DNA of 64,000 bases from assembly GCF_019504385.1 (NCBI RefSeq), contig NZ_CP080590.1, forward strand, positions 2,088,001 through 2,152,000, in the 5' to 3' direction. A model generated the notes under the pieces. It ran no database searches and had not been told where the DNA came from. It saw only the letters and a program-made list of their open reading frames with translations. Source of the stretch: Devosia salina (lineage in GTDB: Bacteria > Pseudomonadota > Alphaproteobacteria > Rhizobiales > Devosiaceae). Made by a program: the position numbers and the translations under genes. Shown here one piece after another: positions 17,301 through 26,398 of this stretch; the stretch's first letter is position 1; each line of letters begins with the position of its first letter.

Positions 17301-18088
17301 TGCTGGACTTCGTCCGGCGACTATTTGGCGCCTCTCGCCAGGCTGCGACGCGGGCGCAGTCTGAGGCCCGGCACGTACGGCTAGATACGCTGCCGGCGGT
17401 CGTCTACGCCATTGGCGACGTCCATGGTTGCCTTGAGGAACTGCGTTCCCTGGAGCGAAAGATCACCCAGGATAGCGCCGGCATCGAGGGGTACAAACTT
17501 CTAGTCATGCTGGGCGACTATATTGACCGGGGTCCGAATTCAGCTGGCGTCATCGACCATCTGCTGGCGCTTCCACCCGACGGGTTTGAGCGCATCTGCC
17601 TTATGGGCAACCACGAGGTCATGGCCTCTGCCTTCCTTGACCAGCCTAGCCCGCGATCGGATTGGCTCAGCTTCGGCGGCGCCGAGACAATGCAGTCCTA
17701 CGGACTGCCGTCCTTTGCGCCGAGCGGGAGTTCAGCGAGCCGCGTACGCCAGGCAGTCGAGGCGCACGTGCCCCAGGAGCATCGGGACTTCCTGCGTTCG
17801 CTCGCCTGGACACTGAGCCTGCCAGGCTGGCTGTTCGTTCATGCTGGCCTGCGCCCCGGACTGCCCCTTGAAGAACAAGACCCGGAGGACCTGTTCTGGA
17901 TACGCGAAGAGTTCTTCGCCGCCCCTGCCCTGCCGCAAATCCGCATCGTTCATGGTCACACCCCGGCGGCCGAGCCAGTCGTCACGCCCGGTCGCATCTG
18001 CCTGGATACGGGCGCTTTTGCCACAGGGCGCCTGACCGCTCTCAAGATCACGTCCGATGGGCAGACACGGATACTCCAAACGCCTTGA
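17300..18088 (+). CDS. PPP-family metallophosphoesterase (serine/threonine phosphatase-like)
   Basis: 262 aa with the full metallophosphoesterase set: GDVHG (39-43), GDYIDRG (72-78), GNHE (103-106), then FVHAGLRPG and a C-terminal HGHTP. The start overlaps the stop of the polymerase gene (TGATG at 17298-17302), so it is translationally coupled to it. I chose this ATG over the longer frame at 17264 for that reason. A phosphatase locked to an exopolysaccharide operon that also encodes a tyrosine kinase suggests it dephosphorylates a component of the export machine, though PPP enzymes usually act on Ser/Thr or small molecules. Confidence 0.85.
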   Translation: MLDFVRRLFGASRQAATRAQSEARHVRLDTLPAVVYAIGDVHGCLEELRSLERKITQDSAGIEGYKLLVMLGDYIDRGPNSAGVIDHLLALPPDGFERICLMGNHEVMASAFLDQPSPRSDWLSFGGAETMQSYGLPSFAPSGSSASRVRQAVEAHVPQEHRDFLRSLAWTLSLPGWLFVHAGLRPGLPLEEQDPEDLFWIREEFFAAPALPQIRIVHGHTPAAEPVVTPGRICLDTGAFATGRLTALKITSDGQTRILQTP

Positions 18089-18194
18089 CGGCGAGCAAGC
18101 GACAGGCAGGGGCCATCGCCATGACACGAAGGCGCGCGCCTCAGGGGCACTGGCGTCGTCGGCGCAATTACCGTCAGCTAGGTTAGTACCGCGG

Positions 18195-19616
18195 TCAGCT
18201 CCGGCCGAACTCGTCCTCGATGCGGATGATATCGTCTTCGCCCAGATAAGAACCGGTCTGGACTTCAATCAGTTCGAGCTCGATCTTTCCTGGATTGGCG
18301 AGGCGGTGTGTGCATCCCAAAGGCAGGTAGATGGACTCGTTTTCCGCCAGCATGCTCACCTTCCCATCCACTGTCACCTCCGCGGTGCCGCGCACTACCA
18401 CCCAATGTTCGGACCGATGGTGATGTTTCTGAAGGCTCAGCTTCTTGCCGGGCTTGACGAAGAGCTTCTTGACCTGGAAGCGATCCCCCATGAGCACCGA
18501 GGAATAACCGCCCCAGGGCCGGTACGACGTCTTGTGCGTTTCCGTCAGGGCACGCGTTTCCACATTGGCCCTGAGCGACCTGGCGATAGCGCCAACATTC
18601 TGTGCCTGGCTCAAACGCCCGACAAACACAGCGTCTTCAGTGGCAATGACCGCCACGTCGTCAAGACCGTCAAGCACGACATGGGCATGTTCAGTCATGA
18701 CAAGGGAGTTGGTGGCGTTGGACAGAGTTACCGGCCCCGCGGCGGCATTCCCGCTCGCGTCCCGGCTATGGCCCTTCCAGACCGCATCCCAGGCGCCCAG
18801 GTCGGACCAGACGAATGACACGGGCAGCACGGCGGCCTTGTCGGTACGCTCGAAAATGGCGTAGTCCACCGAGATGCTGGGGGAAGACGCAAAGTTTGCT
18901 TCATCAAGGCGAATGAAATCCAGGTCCCTCTTGGCCTCCGTCACCGCCGCCTTTGCCGCTACGAAAACCTCAGGTGCAAGCCTTTCGCATTCGGCCAGGA
19001 AGATCTTTGCCGGCAGCATGAACATGCCCGAGTTCCATGTGAACCCGCCCTGTTCGAGCATGCGTTCCGCCTTCTGCGCGTCAGGCTTTTCGACAAAGGC
19101 CGCGACCTTGTGCGCGCCGTGCCCGATTGGCTCGCCGACGGCGATATAGCCATAGCCTGTTTCGGGGTGTTCGGGGGTGATGCCGAAGGTGACCAGATGC
19201 CCTTCTCGCGCTGCAAGTGCGGCGTTATCGACAGCGCCGAAATAGTCCGCGCTTGCCGGGATCAGATGGTCCGATGGCAGGACATGAATGATGGCATCTT
19301 CATCCTGGCCAAGGGCAACCCGTGCCGATGCGGCAATCGCTGCTGCCGTGTTGCGCGCTACCGGTTCAAGCAGGATGGCGCCCAGCTCGATGCCGCGCTC
19401 CTGCGCCTGTTCTGCAACGAGGAAGCGGTATTCGGCATTGGTGATGACGATGGGCCGGCCGTAGCGGCCTGCGTCCCTGACCCGTTCCAGGGTCTGCTGG
19501 AAGAGACTGGTTTCACCGATCAGGTCGATGAACTGCTTGGGCCGCGCCGAGCGCGATTTGGGCCAGAGACGCGTGCCCTGGCCACCGGCCAGGATGACTG
19601 GAATGATGGGTTTCAA
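18195..19616 (-). CDS. manC: Mannose-1-phosphate guanylyltransferase / mannose-6-phosphate isomerase
   Basis: Bifunctional type II enzyme, 473 aa, making GDP-mannose for polysaccharide synthesis. The N-terminal nucleotidyltransferase has AGGQGTRLWP (10-19) and FVEKPDA near 180. The C-terminal cupin domain, the isomerase half, has the metal-binding QKHHHRSEHWVVV near 397. Transcribed toward the exopolysaccharide operon on the opposite strand. The enzyme implies mannose, fucose or another GDP-mannose-derived sugar in the polymer. Confidence 0.93.
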   Translation of the reverse strand: MKPIIPVILAGGQGTRLWPKSRSARPKQFIDLIGETSLFQQTLERVRDAGRYGRPIVITNAEYRFLVAEQAQERGIELGAILLEPVARNTAAAIAASARVALGQDEDAIIHVLPSDHLIPASADYFGAVDNAALAAREGHLVTFGITPEHPETGYGYIAVGEPIGHGAHKVAAFVEKPDAQKAERMLEQGGFTWNSGMFMLPAKIFLAECERLAPEVFVAAKAAVTEAKRDLDFIRLDEANFASSPSISVDYAIFERTDKAAVLPVSFVWSDLGAWDAVWKGHSRDASGNAAAGPVTLSNATNSLVMTEHAHVVLDGLDDVAVIATEDAVFVGRLSQAQNVGAIARSLRANVETRALTETHKTSYRPWGGYSSVLMGDRFQVKKLFVKPGKKLSLQKHHHRSEHWVVVRGTAEVTVDGKVSMLAENESIYLPLGCTHRLANPGKIELELIEVQTGSYLGEDDIIRIEDEFGRS

Positions 19617-19684
19617 AACTCGGGTCCCCCGACTGAAATCAACTCGTCAGCGGCAAGCCGCACTAGAAAACGCAGCCGCTAGGC

Positions 19685-20476
19685 TCAGTCGCCGTTCCCG
19701 GTGACGAACTCGCGAACGATCGTCAGAGCGATGATCTTGACGTCGAGCCAGACAGAGAAGTTCTGGATGTAGGCCAAGTCGTGATCGACACGCTCCCGCG
19801 CCTTGTGCGGGTCGCGGGTTGACCCGCGCAGTCCATTGACCTGTGCCCATCCGGTGATCCCGGGAAGCATCTGCAGGCGACGGTCGTAGTATGGCACAAG
19901 CTCCTTGTAGAGACGACCGGCGGCCATCATGCCCGGCACATGTGGCCGCGGTCCAACCAGCGACATGTCGCCCCTTAGCACATTGAACAACTGTGGCAGT
20001 TCATCGATGCTGGTCTTGCGGATGAACCGACCGACCGATGTCACCCGAGGATCGTTCGAAAGCGTCTGCGACACGCCTGTGGCATCGCCGATCTCCGCCC
20101 CCATGGACCGAAATTTGTAGGCCTCAAAGATCCGCCCGTTGATGCCTTCCCGCTTCTGCTTGAAGAGGACTGGCCCGGGACTGGTGGCCTTGATGGCAAG
20201 AGCGACGATGATCATCAACGGACCCAGCAGCACCAGGCCAACCAGGGCCCCGACAATGTCCATTGCGCGCTTTGCGGCCAGGTTCAGTCGACGACCGAGC
20301 GAGTTCTCCATTTCCGTCACATCCCAGCGCACGGCGAGGCCGGAATGTCGCGAGACGAGGTGCTTTTTGACCTCGTGGTCCGTGGTGACGAACGCAACGG
20401 GGTGAGCCGCGCCTGAAAAACGCGCGTGTTGCGGGGCCAGATCGGCCCCAGTTTCCGACTGAAACAAACTATCCAT
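19685..20476 (-). CDS. Undecaprenyl-phosphate sugar-1-phosphate transferase (ExoY/WcaJ type)
   Basis: Priming glycosyltransferase that loads the first sugar phosphate onto undecaprenyl phosphate. 263 aa: a short N-terminal soluble part, one membrane helix (GALVGLVLLGPLMIIVALAI), then the bacterial sugar transferase core with KRAMD, SPGPVLFKQKR, FRSM, RKTSIDELPQL and GDMSLVGPRP, and the PGITGWAQVNG segment near the end. It is a short ExoY/PssA-type enzyme without the four-helix N-terminus of WbaP. GAGGGA lies upstream of the ATG. Located 69 bases upstream of manC in the same direction, so probably an operon. Confidence 0.92.
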   Translation of the reverse strand: MDSLFQSETGADLAPQHARFSGAAHPVAFVTTDHEVKKHLVSRHSGLAVRWDVTEMENSLGRRLNLAAKRAMDIVGALVGLVLLGPLMIIVALAIKATSPGPVLFKQKREGINGRIFEAYKFRSMGAEIGDATGVSQTLSNDPRVTSVGRFIRKTSIDELPQLFNVLRGDMSLVGPRPHVPGMMAAGRLYKELVPYYDRRLQMLPGITGWAQVNGLRGSTRDPHKARERVDHDLAYIQNFSVWLDVKIIALTIVREFVTGNGD

Positions 20477-20847
20477 ACTGCCAGTCCCTCATAGCAAGAT
20501 GGTAAATGAATTTTATGCAGTGCCATATACTTACCAAAAAGTTTACGCAGACCAATAGCAAAAATTCACCTGACGGCAACAATAGTTAATCGATCAGACG
20601 CCACAGCGACCCGACGCCAAAGCAGGCAGAAATCCATTCTATAAATTCGAGCCGCTCTTCCCCATCCCTTGGAGTTTCCGCCGATTGGAGGTCATTCATA
20701 CCCCTGGAGGCCGAAACGATCTGCGTGGCGCGCATCGCTGCCTTGTACTATTTCCAAGCACAACCGAGCGACTATCAGGGATGAGACAATAAAGGCGCAG
20801 ACCAAAGCCCGCGCCTCAAGGAAAATCAGCCGCAATAAGATGATGGA
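20477..20847. other. Intergenic region, AT-richer, upstream of the priming transferase
   Basis: 371 bases. The left half (to about 20600) is markedly AT-rich for this genome and is the likely promoter region of the minus-strand priming transferase gene. No gene supported. Confidence 0.35.
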
Positions 20848-21198
20848 TTAGACCGGGCTGGCTTCATCGCCGCCAACGGCGCCGGACTCGGGCAACAATT
20901 CCTCGAAGAGCGCGTCGATCGCCTCACCGCCACCTGCGGCAACGACTTCCGCGCGGAGCTCGGTAAAGGACTGAAGGGCTACGGCAGGATCAACGCCGGC
21001 GGCAACGAGAGCCGCGGAATAGGCATTGATGGCCGCTTCACAGGCCGCGGGTGTGCCGGCAGGCGGGGTACAGGCCCCGAGCACAGCCTCGTAAAGGCCC
21101 TCGAAGCCGGGAACCGGAGCGGCTGCAACCTGAAGGTTCCCGAAGGAGAACAGGGAAATCGCTCCGATAGTCACAACAGACGCCAGCTTGTTACGCAT
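20848..21198 (-). CDS. Hypothetical secreted protein, 116 aa
   Basis: Signal peptide MRNKLASVVTIGAISLFSFG ending near AAA (residues 25-27). The mature part is acidic and Ala-rich with two cysteines in ACTPPAGTPAACE that could form a disulfide. GGAGAAGTGCG precedes the ATG. No family recognised. Confidence 0.65.
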   Translation of the reverse strand: MRNKLASVVTIGAISLFSFGNLQVAAAPVPGFEGLYEAVLGACTPPAGTPAACEAAINAYSAALVAAGVDPAVALQSFTELRAEVVAAGGGEAIDALFEELLPESGAVGGDEASPV

Positions 21199-21517
21199 CG
21201 CACTTCTCCAAAGTGTGGCCGCACCAACTTCCTAGAGCAGTGAGGCATTGGGGTCAAGTAGAGGCTTTACCCATTATTAGGCAATTGCGCAAATCACAGC
21301 TCTCGAAAATGGTAAAGCCGACGCCGGACCGGGCCAAAATGGCGTGGATCAAGGTTTTTCGATCCGGAAATTTCCCAATAAAGTACACGGCAACACGCAA
21401 TTTCTACAAGTATTCAGGGCAGGCATGCGAACCGCGCATACCTGCCCCTTGTCGTTGTGTCGGCCCGATTGCCGGTATTGCCCGGTCCGGCGGGTGTCCA
21501 GTCCCCGACGGGGTCGC
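21199..21517. other. Intergenic region
   Basis: 319 bases between two minus-strand genes for exported proteins. No gene, RNA or clear terminator seen. Confidence 0.3.
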
Positions 21518-22084
21518 CTAACCGGCCGACCAACTGGTGGGGTTCGCGTTGGACATCGAACGGATGTTGTAGCCCGAAGCCCGCAGGGTCTTGACCGAGT
21601 TGCTGAGATTGTCGAGCACATAGTCGCCCTGGCTGGTCTTGACCACCAGAACCGCATGCGGCTCACCACGACGGGTATGGGTATAGGCGATACGAAGCGA
21701 GCCGGCGGAAACTCCGTTTCGGATCAGCATGCTGCGCTTGGTCAACACATAATCCTCGCAATCGCCTTCCGTTGGATTGAGGTTCCACAGATCGGCCGTA
21801 TCCACCTTCGGGCGGATCGAGCGATTGACATGGACATTGACCTGCTTGAGCACTGCCATCAGGTTCGGCGTCATGGTCACCTGGGCGCTGCCGCCACCGC
21901 GGCACTCGCTGCGGTTCTTGGCGCAGAAGAACTGAAGCGAGAGCGGCGTAATCGCGGCCACTTGCACGGGGGGACGAAGATCCCCGATCGTCACCTGACT
22001 GGTGTAGGCCGCGGCCCCACCGACGGAACTCATGGCGATAACGAGAGCAAAGCCCGCAATCTTCATGGAAAACTTGGTGTTCAT
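21518..22084 (-). CDS. Bacterial transglutaminase-like cysteine peptidase (BTLCP family)
   Basis: Exported 188-aa protein with a signal peptide (ending near AAA, residues 24-26). The papain-like triad is visible: Cys109 in GDCEDYVL, His143 in GEPHAVLVV and Asp158 in VLDNLS. This family in proteobacteria is often tied to periplasmic proteolysis or surface protein control. I chose the ATG at 22084 because CAGGG lies 9 bases upstream; an ATG at 22093 would add three residues. Confidence 0.85.
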   Translation of the reverse strand: MNTKFSMKIAGFALVIAMSSVGGAAAYTSQVTIGDLRPPVQVAAITPLSLQFFCAKNRSECRGGGSAQVTMTPNLMAVLKQVNVHVNRSIRPKVDTADLWNLNPTEGDCEDYVLTKRSMLIRNGVSAGSLRIAYTHTRRGEPHAVLVVKTSQGDYVLDNLSNSVKTLRASGYNIRSMSNANPTSWSAG

Positions 22085-22374
22085 TTGCGCCATCCCTGAT
22101 GCGTTGATGATCAGAAGAATGCACGCGACACATTGTGCCCGCCTTTGCAGGATCGATACAATTTTATTCAATTTCGAGCGGTTCCGGCCGCCCATGACCT
22201 AGGCGTAGGCCTCCGCACCAAACGGGCAATTGCCGGCGACGGTCCAACTTGAGGCAAACCCCAAGCAGGTTTTATTCAAATGGTCGCTGTCGAGGTCGAC
22301 CAAAGCCTGCTGGCGAGCAGGCGGCCACCGTGATAGGCACGGCGCGGGATCGTCAGCCCGCAAGGAACGGCCGT

Positions 22375-23136
22375 ATGAGCAAGATCTGCGTCATCACCAA
22401 CGAGACGGACGCCGCCGAGCAGGCGGCCGCCCGATTACGCGATCGATACGGCGTCACTCCCATGGAAGAAGCCGATTTCGTCGTGGCACTCGGTGGCGAT
22501 GGGCTGATGCTGCAGACGCTGCACAAGGTCATGGGCACCGAAAAGCCCGTCTATGGCATGAATTTCGGCTCGGTCGGGTTCATGATGAACAATTTCAGCG
22601 AAGAGAACCTGCCAGATCGGCTCCTGGCCAGCCAACGCACACGCATCTATCCTCTGTCCATGCAGGTACTAGACGTATCGGGGCGTGAGCGGACGGCGTT
22701 GGCTATCAATGAGGTGTCGCTGTTCCGATCGACCTACCAGGCGGCCAAGCTGCAGATCCTGGTGGACAACGAGGTGCGCCTGGACGAGTTAATCTGCGAC
22801 GGTGCACTGCTCGCAACGCCTGCAGGCTCGACGGCGTACAACCTTTCCGCCCACGGCCCGATCCTCCCCATCGAGGCACCGCTTCTGGCTCTGACACCGA
22901 TCTCCCCCTTCCGGCCGCGCCGGTGGCGGGGAGCAATTCTCTCCAACCGGGCTGTGGTCAGGTTCGTAACGCTTGAAGCCGCCAAAAGGCCGGTGAGTGC
23001 GGTCGCAGACAACGTCGAATTTCAGAACGTCCTCGAGGTTACCGTGCGGGAGGATCGGACGCATGGCGTGACGTTGCTATTTGATCCAGGCACCAGCCTT
23101 GAAGAACGCGTCCTGAGCGAACAGTTCCGTTTTTGA
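22375..23136 (+). CDS. nadK: NAD kinase
   Basis: Phosphorylates NAD to NADP in the cytoplasm. 253 aa from the ATG at 22375, which has AAGGAA upstream. GGDG nucleotide-binding motif at 40-43, the conserved NE pair (112-113) in LAINEVS, and DGALLATPAGSTAYNLSAHGP typical of alphaproteobacterial NadK. The frame is open upstream to about 22249 but without family similarity. Confidence 0.93.
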   Translation: MSKICVITNETDAAEQAAARLRDRYGVTPMEEADFVVALGGDGLMLQTLHKVMGTEKPVYGMNFGSVGFMMNNFSEENLPDRLLASQRTRIYPLSMQVLDVSGRERTALAINEVSLFRSTYQAAKLQILVDNEVRLDELICDGALLATPAGSTAYNLSAHGPILPIEAPLLALTPISPFRPRRWRGAILSNRAVVRFVTLEAAKRPVSAVADNVEFQNVLEVTVREDRTHGVTLLFDPGTSLEERVLSEQFRF

Positions 23137-23193
23137 TCTGGTGCTCACGCGCCCGCTCTCGCACGCCGCATCGATCTTGGAAGCACGAACAGG

Positions 23194-24399
23194 TCAGGCG
23201 ACGGACAGTTGCATTTGTTCGTCTGGGCCAGGAAGCGGCAGCCTGCGGCTCGACTCCACCGTCCGCGCGAAACTGGCCATCACGCCGCGCGCCGCCATTC
23301 GAGCCAGGGCAATGTTCTGCTCGTTGAGGTAGCAGAAAGCCTCCTCGAGGGCCTCGGGGATCTCCCCGTCATATTCGGTGATCAGCTCTTCTGTCAGAGT
23401 GGTGACAACATAGTGGCGGGCCGCGACATCGTCAGCCAGATCCGTTGAACGTGCGAGCATCACCAGGCGCACCAGCAACCGTCCGCACGCACCAGGCATG
23501 CCACACCGGTCGAATAGGGCGCTCAGGGCGGCTGAACTGCCGCTCTCGAGCAGGGAGAAGACCTTGTGTTCGCTGGTTTCTGCCAGGCCAGCCAGGCAGG
23601 CACCAAAAAAGACAACGCGCCCGGAGACGACCGCATGCAGCAGCAGCCGAGTATGAATTTCGTTCTCGGCAACCAGAAGGCTTACAAACCCGGCCCTTCG
23701 GTCTGGCGCTTCAGCCTCGCCGATGGCCGTCAGGGCCCCCTCACTGCCGTCCCGCACCAACCGCTCAAGTCGCTCAGGGGCCAGAGCTCCCCGAACCATT
23801 CTGCACGCACTCAGGCTAGCGGCCACCTTGCGCACCAGAGCCAGGCGTACCGTCCCGGGAAGATCGGCCCGGTCGAGTAAGGCGCCGCGCATCTCGGCAT
23901 CGTCTGCCCAATGGTGAGACAGTGATTCCAGTGATGAAGCGGATACAGCGACTTCGGGACGCCGCAAAACGCGAAGGACAAGGCCACGCTCCCCCCGAGC
24001 GAGCAGCGCCGAGACCAGCCTCGGGCTGATCCGGGCGCGCTGCGAAATGGCGGCAAGGGCAGACGCCTCCCCCTGGGCAACAACCGGCATGAGATCAGCG
24101 TCTATCAGGACGGGCGAATACTGCAGCACGGCGCGTGAAATGACCGCACTATCCTGCAGCAGCGCCAGCATGACCGGCCGGGGCGCCCTGTCTGAATGAA
24201 GCAAACCGTAAGCGAGCGCCGCCCTTACCTTGACGGAGGTGTCGTCGAGGAAGCCGATAAGTGCGGCGTAAAGCGCTGCCTGTTCATCAGCGGATCCGTC
24301 ATGTCCCAGATAGGCCAAGGCAGCCAGGTGCGCGGCATGACCACGCTCATCACTATCATTGGACAGCGATAGTTCTGAAAACGCCGCGTAACCGATCAT
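23194..24399 (-). CDS. DUF2336 domain protein
   Basis: 401 aa from the ATG at 24399, which has GGAG seven bases upstream. All-helical, Ala/Leu/Arg-rich, with HEAT-like repeats in the N-terminal half (for example DDTSVKVRAALAYGLLHS) and the DUF2336 core after about residue 130. This family is widespread in alphaproteobacteria and has no established function that I can name. No signal peptide, so cytoplasmic. Confidence 0.8.
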   Translation of the reverse strand: MIGYAAFSELSLSNDSDERGHAAHLAALAYLGHDGSADEQAALYAALIGFLDDTSVKVRAALAYGLLHSDRAPRPVMLALLQDSAVISRAVLQYSPVLIDADLMPVVAQGEASALAAISQRARISPRLVSALLARGERGLVLRVLRRPEVAVSASSLESLSHHWADDAEMRGALLDRADLPGTVRLALVRKVAASLSACRMVRGALAPERLERLVRDGSEGALTAIGEAEAPDRRAGFVSLLVAENEIHTRLLLHAVVSGRVVFFGACLAGLAETSEHKVFSLLESGSSAALSALFDRCGMPGACGRLLVRLVMLARSTDLADDVAARHYVVTTLTEELITEYDGEIPEALEEAFCYLNEQNIALARMAARGVMASFARTVESSRRLPLPGPDEQMQLSVA

Positions 24400-24756
24400 C
24401 ACTTACTCCGCACCACCGGAGCTAGACTAAGCGGCAATCTTTAAGGAACGGTTCACCATAAATTGGCCTTGACCACCGCGGGTCTTGATCGGGGTCAAAA
24501 GGTTCGCTCAGAGGCCAGCCACGAAGGAAAAACCGGCAGACAAAGCGTTCCAGAGAGCAATCGCCAGCGCCCAGGAAGAGAGAGCGAGGCACGCCACAAT
24601 GATGCCGCGTGGCAACGCAAAGCTTTCGTGGGCTCTAATTCCAACGGGATGGTGTGCCATTGCTGGTCCTCCTGGCGTTCGCAACGCTTGTGGCTCACTA
24701 GACCGACAAATTCTTAACGCGGACTGAAACTGGTCCGTTGCAATGCGCCCATTGCC
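24400..24756. other. Intergenic region
   Basis: 357 bases between the DUF2336 gene and the lytic transglycosylase-like gene. Small frames on both strands lack ribosome sites or family character. Confidence 0.3.
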
Positions 24757-25563
24757 CTATTGGTTATAGAGCTGGGTGAAGAATGCGGCGCCGGTCGGCT
24801 CGTCCATGTCGACCGCTTCCGGTTCCGTCTTAAAAAGTCCCGTAAAAGACATGTTCTCGCGCGAAAAGCGCGAGGGCAGCGGCGGTTCGGACGTAGCGCT
24901 GGTGGCGGGATTGCCCTGCCCGCTCAATTGCTGCGCGGCGAAGGCGGGATCGCCGCCTTCGTGCTTGGCCACGAGCACCTGGTAAACCTGCCGGATGGAA
25001 CGAGCCTGCCCATTTCGGTCGTAAAAGATCGCCCTGTTGGCCGAGGCCTGTCGGGGGAAAAGATTCACCGCAAGCTGCTCGGGGTTTTCAAGACCGGCAC
25101 GGAACATCTTCTCGGCGCCCTGCGCGCCCAGAAAATGCGCGATATACAATTCGCCCGCACTCGGCATTCGCCCGAAGGCCGACTTGAGGTATTCGCCATT
25201 GGACCGGGTGAAGGCAGCGGCCAGATCAGCGGCGACTTCCGGGTTTTCTCGCAAAGCAAGGATTTGAGCGCGGCTCGCGGGGTCGGCAACCCGGTACGCG
25301 CCTTCGCTCGTCCGCGAGATCTGATCGGCATATTGTCCGTACCCCAGGCGTGGCCCCTCCTCTTTCATCACCTGTAGCCAGGTGCCTTCGAGAAACTGGA
25401 ACAATCCCACTGCGCTCGACGTGCTCGCGCGCGCCTGCGGATCAAGGCTGCTTTCCCGCATTGCTGTCTGCAGCAAATAGCCGAAATCGACGCCACTGCG
25501 GTTTCCTGCCACAGTCAGCGCATTGGCAAGGCTTTGTGAAATGCTGATCGGCTGTACGCCCAT
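24757..25563 (-). CDS. Lytic transglycosylase-like (SLT domain) protein
   Basis: 268 aa. Residues about 18-150 form an SLT-type lysozyme-like domain, with the catalytic Glu in AMRESSLDP and the following SAVGLFQFLEGTWL segment. The C-terminal 100 residues are low-complexity, ending AAFFTQLYNQ. No signal peptide is evident at MGVQPISISQSLANALTVAG. This architecture is common in Rhizobiales, and export through another route is possible. Likely cleaves peptidoglycan glycan strands. Confidence 0.8.
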   Translation of the reverse strand: MGVQPISISQSLANALTVAGNRSGVDFGYLLQTAMRESSLDPQARASTSSAVGLFQFLEGTWLQVMKEEGPRLGYGQYADQISRTSEGAYRVADPASRAQILALRENPEVAADLAAAFTRSNGEYLKSAFGRMPSAGELYIAHFLGAQGAEKMFRAGLENPEQLAVNLFPRQASANRAIFYDRNGQARSIRQVYQVLVAKHEGGDPAFAAQQLSGQGNPATSATSEPPLPSRFSRENMSFTGLFKTEPEAVDMDEPTGAAFFTQLYNQ

Positions 25564-25623
25564 CGGGGTATCCGAGTTCGAATCGGTTTTGCCACTCTAG
25601 CACCAGATCGCGTTAACGCCCTG

Positions 25624-26211
25624 TTAACTACCCTCCGCGCGCCAACGTCGGACCACATCGTCAAGGTCAGGGCGCGGGCGTTCCTCCGGCACGATGATTG
25701 GGCTGCCTATATGGACAAAGCCCACAAAGCGCTGACCCGGTCCTGCTCCGAGTACCGCAGCCGCTTCAGGATCGAATGTGAACCAGCGTGTTATCCAGGA
25801 TGCGGCAAAACCCATTGCGTGGGCAGCGTGAACGAGGTTGAGCGCCACATTGCCTGCCGAAAGCAGTTGTTCAAATTCGGGTACCTTGGGATTGGGCTGC
25901 GGCGCAGAGACAACTCCAACCGTCAGTGGCGCTGGCAGGAAACGTTGTCGCTCGACATCCAGGCTCTCCTCGTCGAGGTCGGGATTGTTCCGCCTCGCGA
26001 TGGCCGCCAGGGCTTCTCCCGCCGCAAGACGCGCTTCGCCCTCGAATATGACCAGACGCCACGGTGCCATTTTGCCGTGGTCGGGCACTCGCGTGGCAAT
26101 GGTCAGCATGGTGCGGAGCTGTTCGGCACTTGGACCAGGCTCTCGCAGGAATGCCGGACCGACGGAGCGGCGGGACAGGAGATAGTCGATGACGGACTGG
26201 TTTTGTGGCAT
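25624..26211 (-). CDS. Nitroreductase family protein
   Basis: FMN-dependent NAD(P)H oxidoreductase, 195 aa, of the compact YdjA-like type. SRRSVGPAFLREP near the N-terminus contributes to FMN binding, followed by ATRVPDHGKMAPWRLVIFEG, then SAGNVALNLVHAAHAMGF and FVGFVHIGSP at the C-terminal half. A strong Shine-Dalgarno GGAGG precedes the ATG. Substrate unknown. Confidence 0.88.
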   Translation of the reverse strand: MPQNQSVIDYLLSRRSVGPAFLREPGPSAEQLRTMLTIATRVPDHGKMAPWRLVIFEGEARLAAGEALAAIARRNNPDLDEESLDVERQRFLPAPLTVGVVSAPQPNPKVPEFEQLLSAGNVALNLVHAAHAMGFAASWITRWFTFDPEAAAVLGAGPGQRFVGFVHIGSPIIVPEERPRPDLDDVVRRWRAEGS

Positions 26212-26398
26212 GGGCGGTCCTCCGTCCCCCCTCTTAGTCCGGGGTCATGTCAGGAACCAAGCCAAAACAGAAAAATTCCGTGAACGGCGAGGAGCCGGTT
26301 CAAAATGCCCGCCGACTGTGACACAGCTTGTCCCAAATCGTGGCCTAGACTCCATGGGAGTCGGGCGGTGACAAAGACGCCCGGGACGGGGAGAGTAC

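Noticed and set aside
24495..24698. 67-codon minus-strand frame between DUF2336 and the transglycosylase gene
   Set aside because: No ribosome site, Trp/Arg/Ser-rich shadow-like composition, no recognised family.
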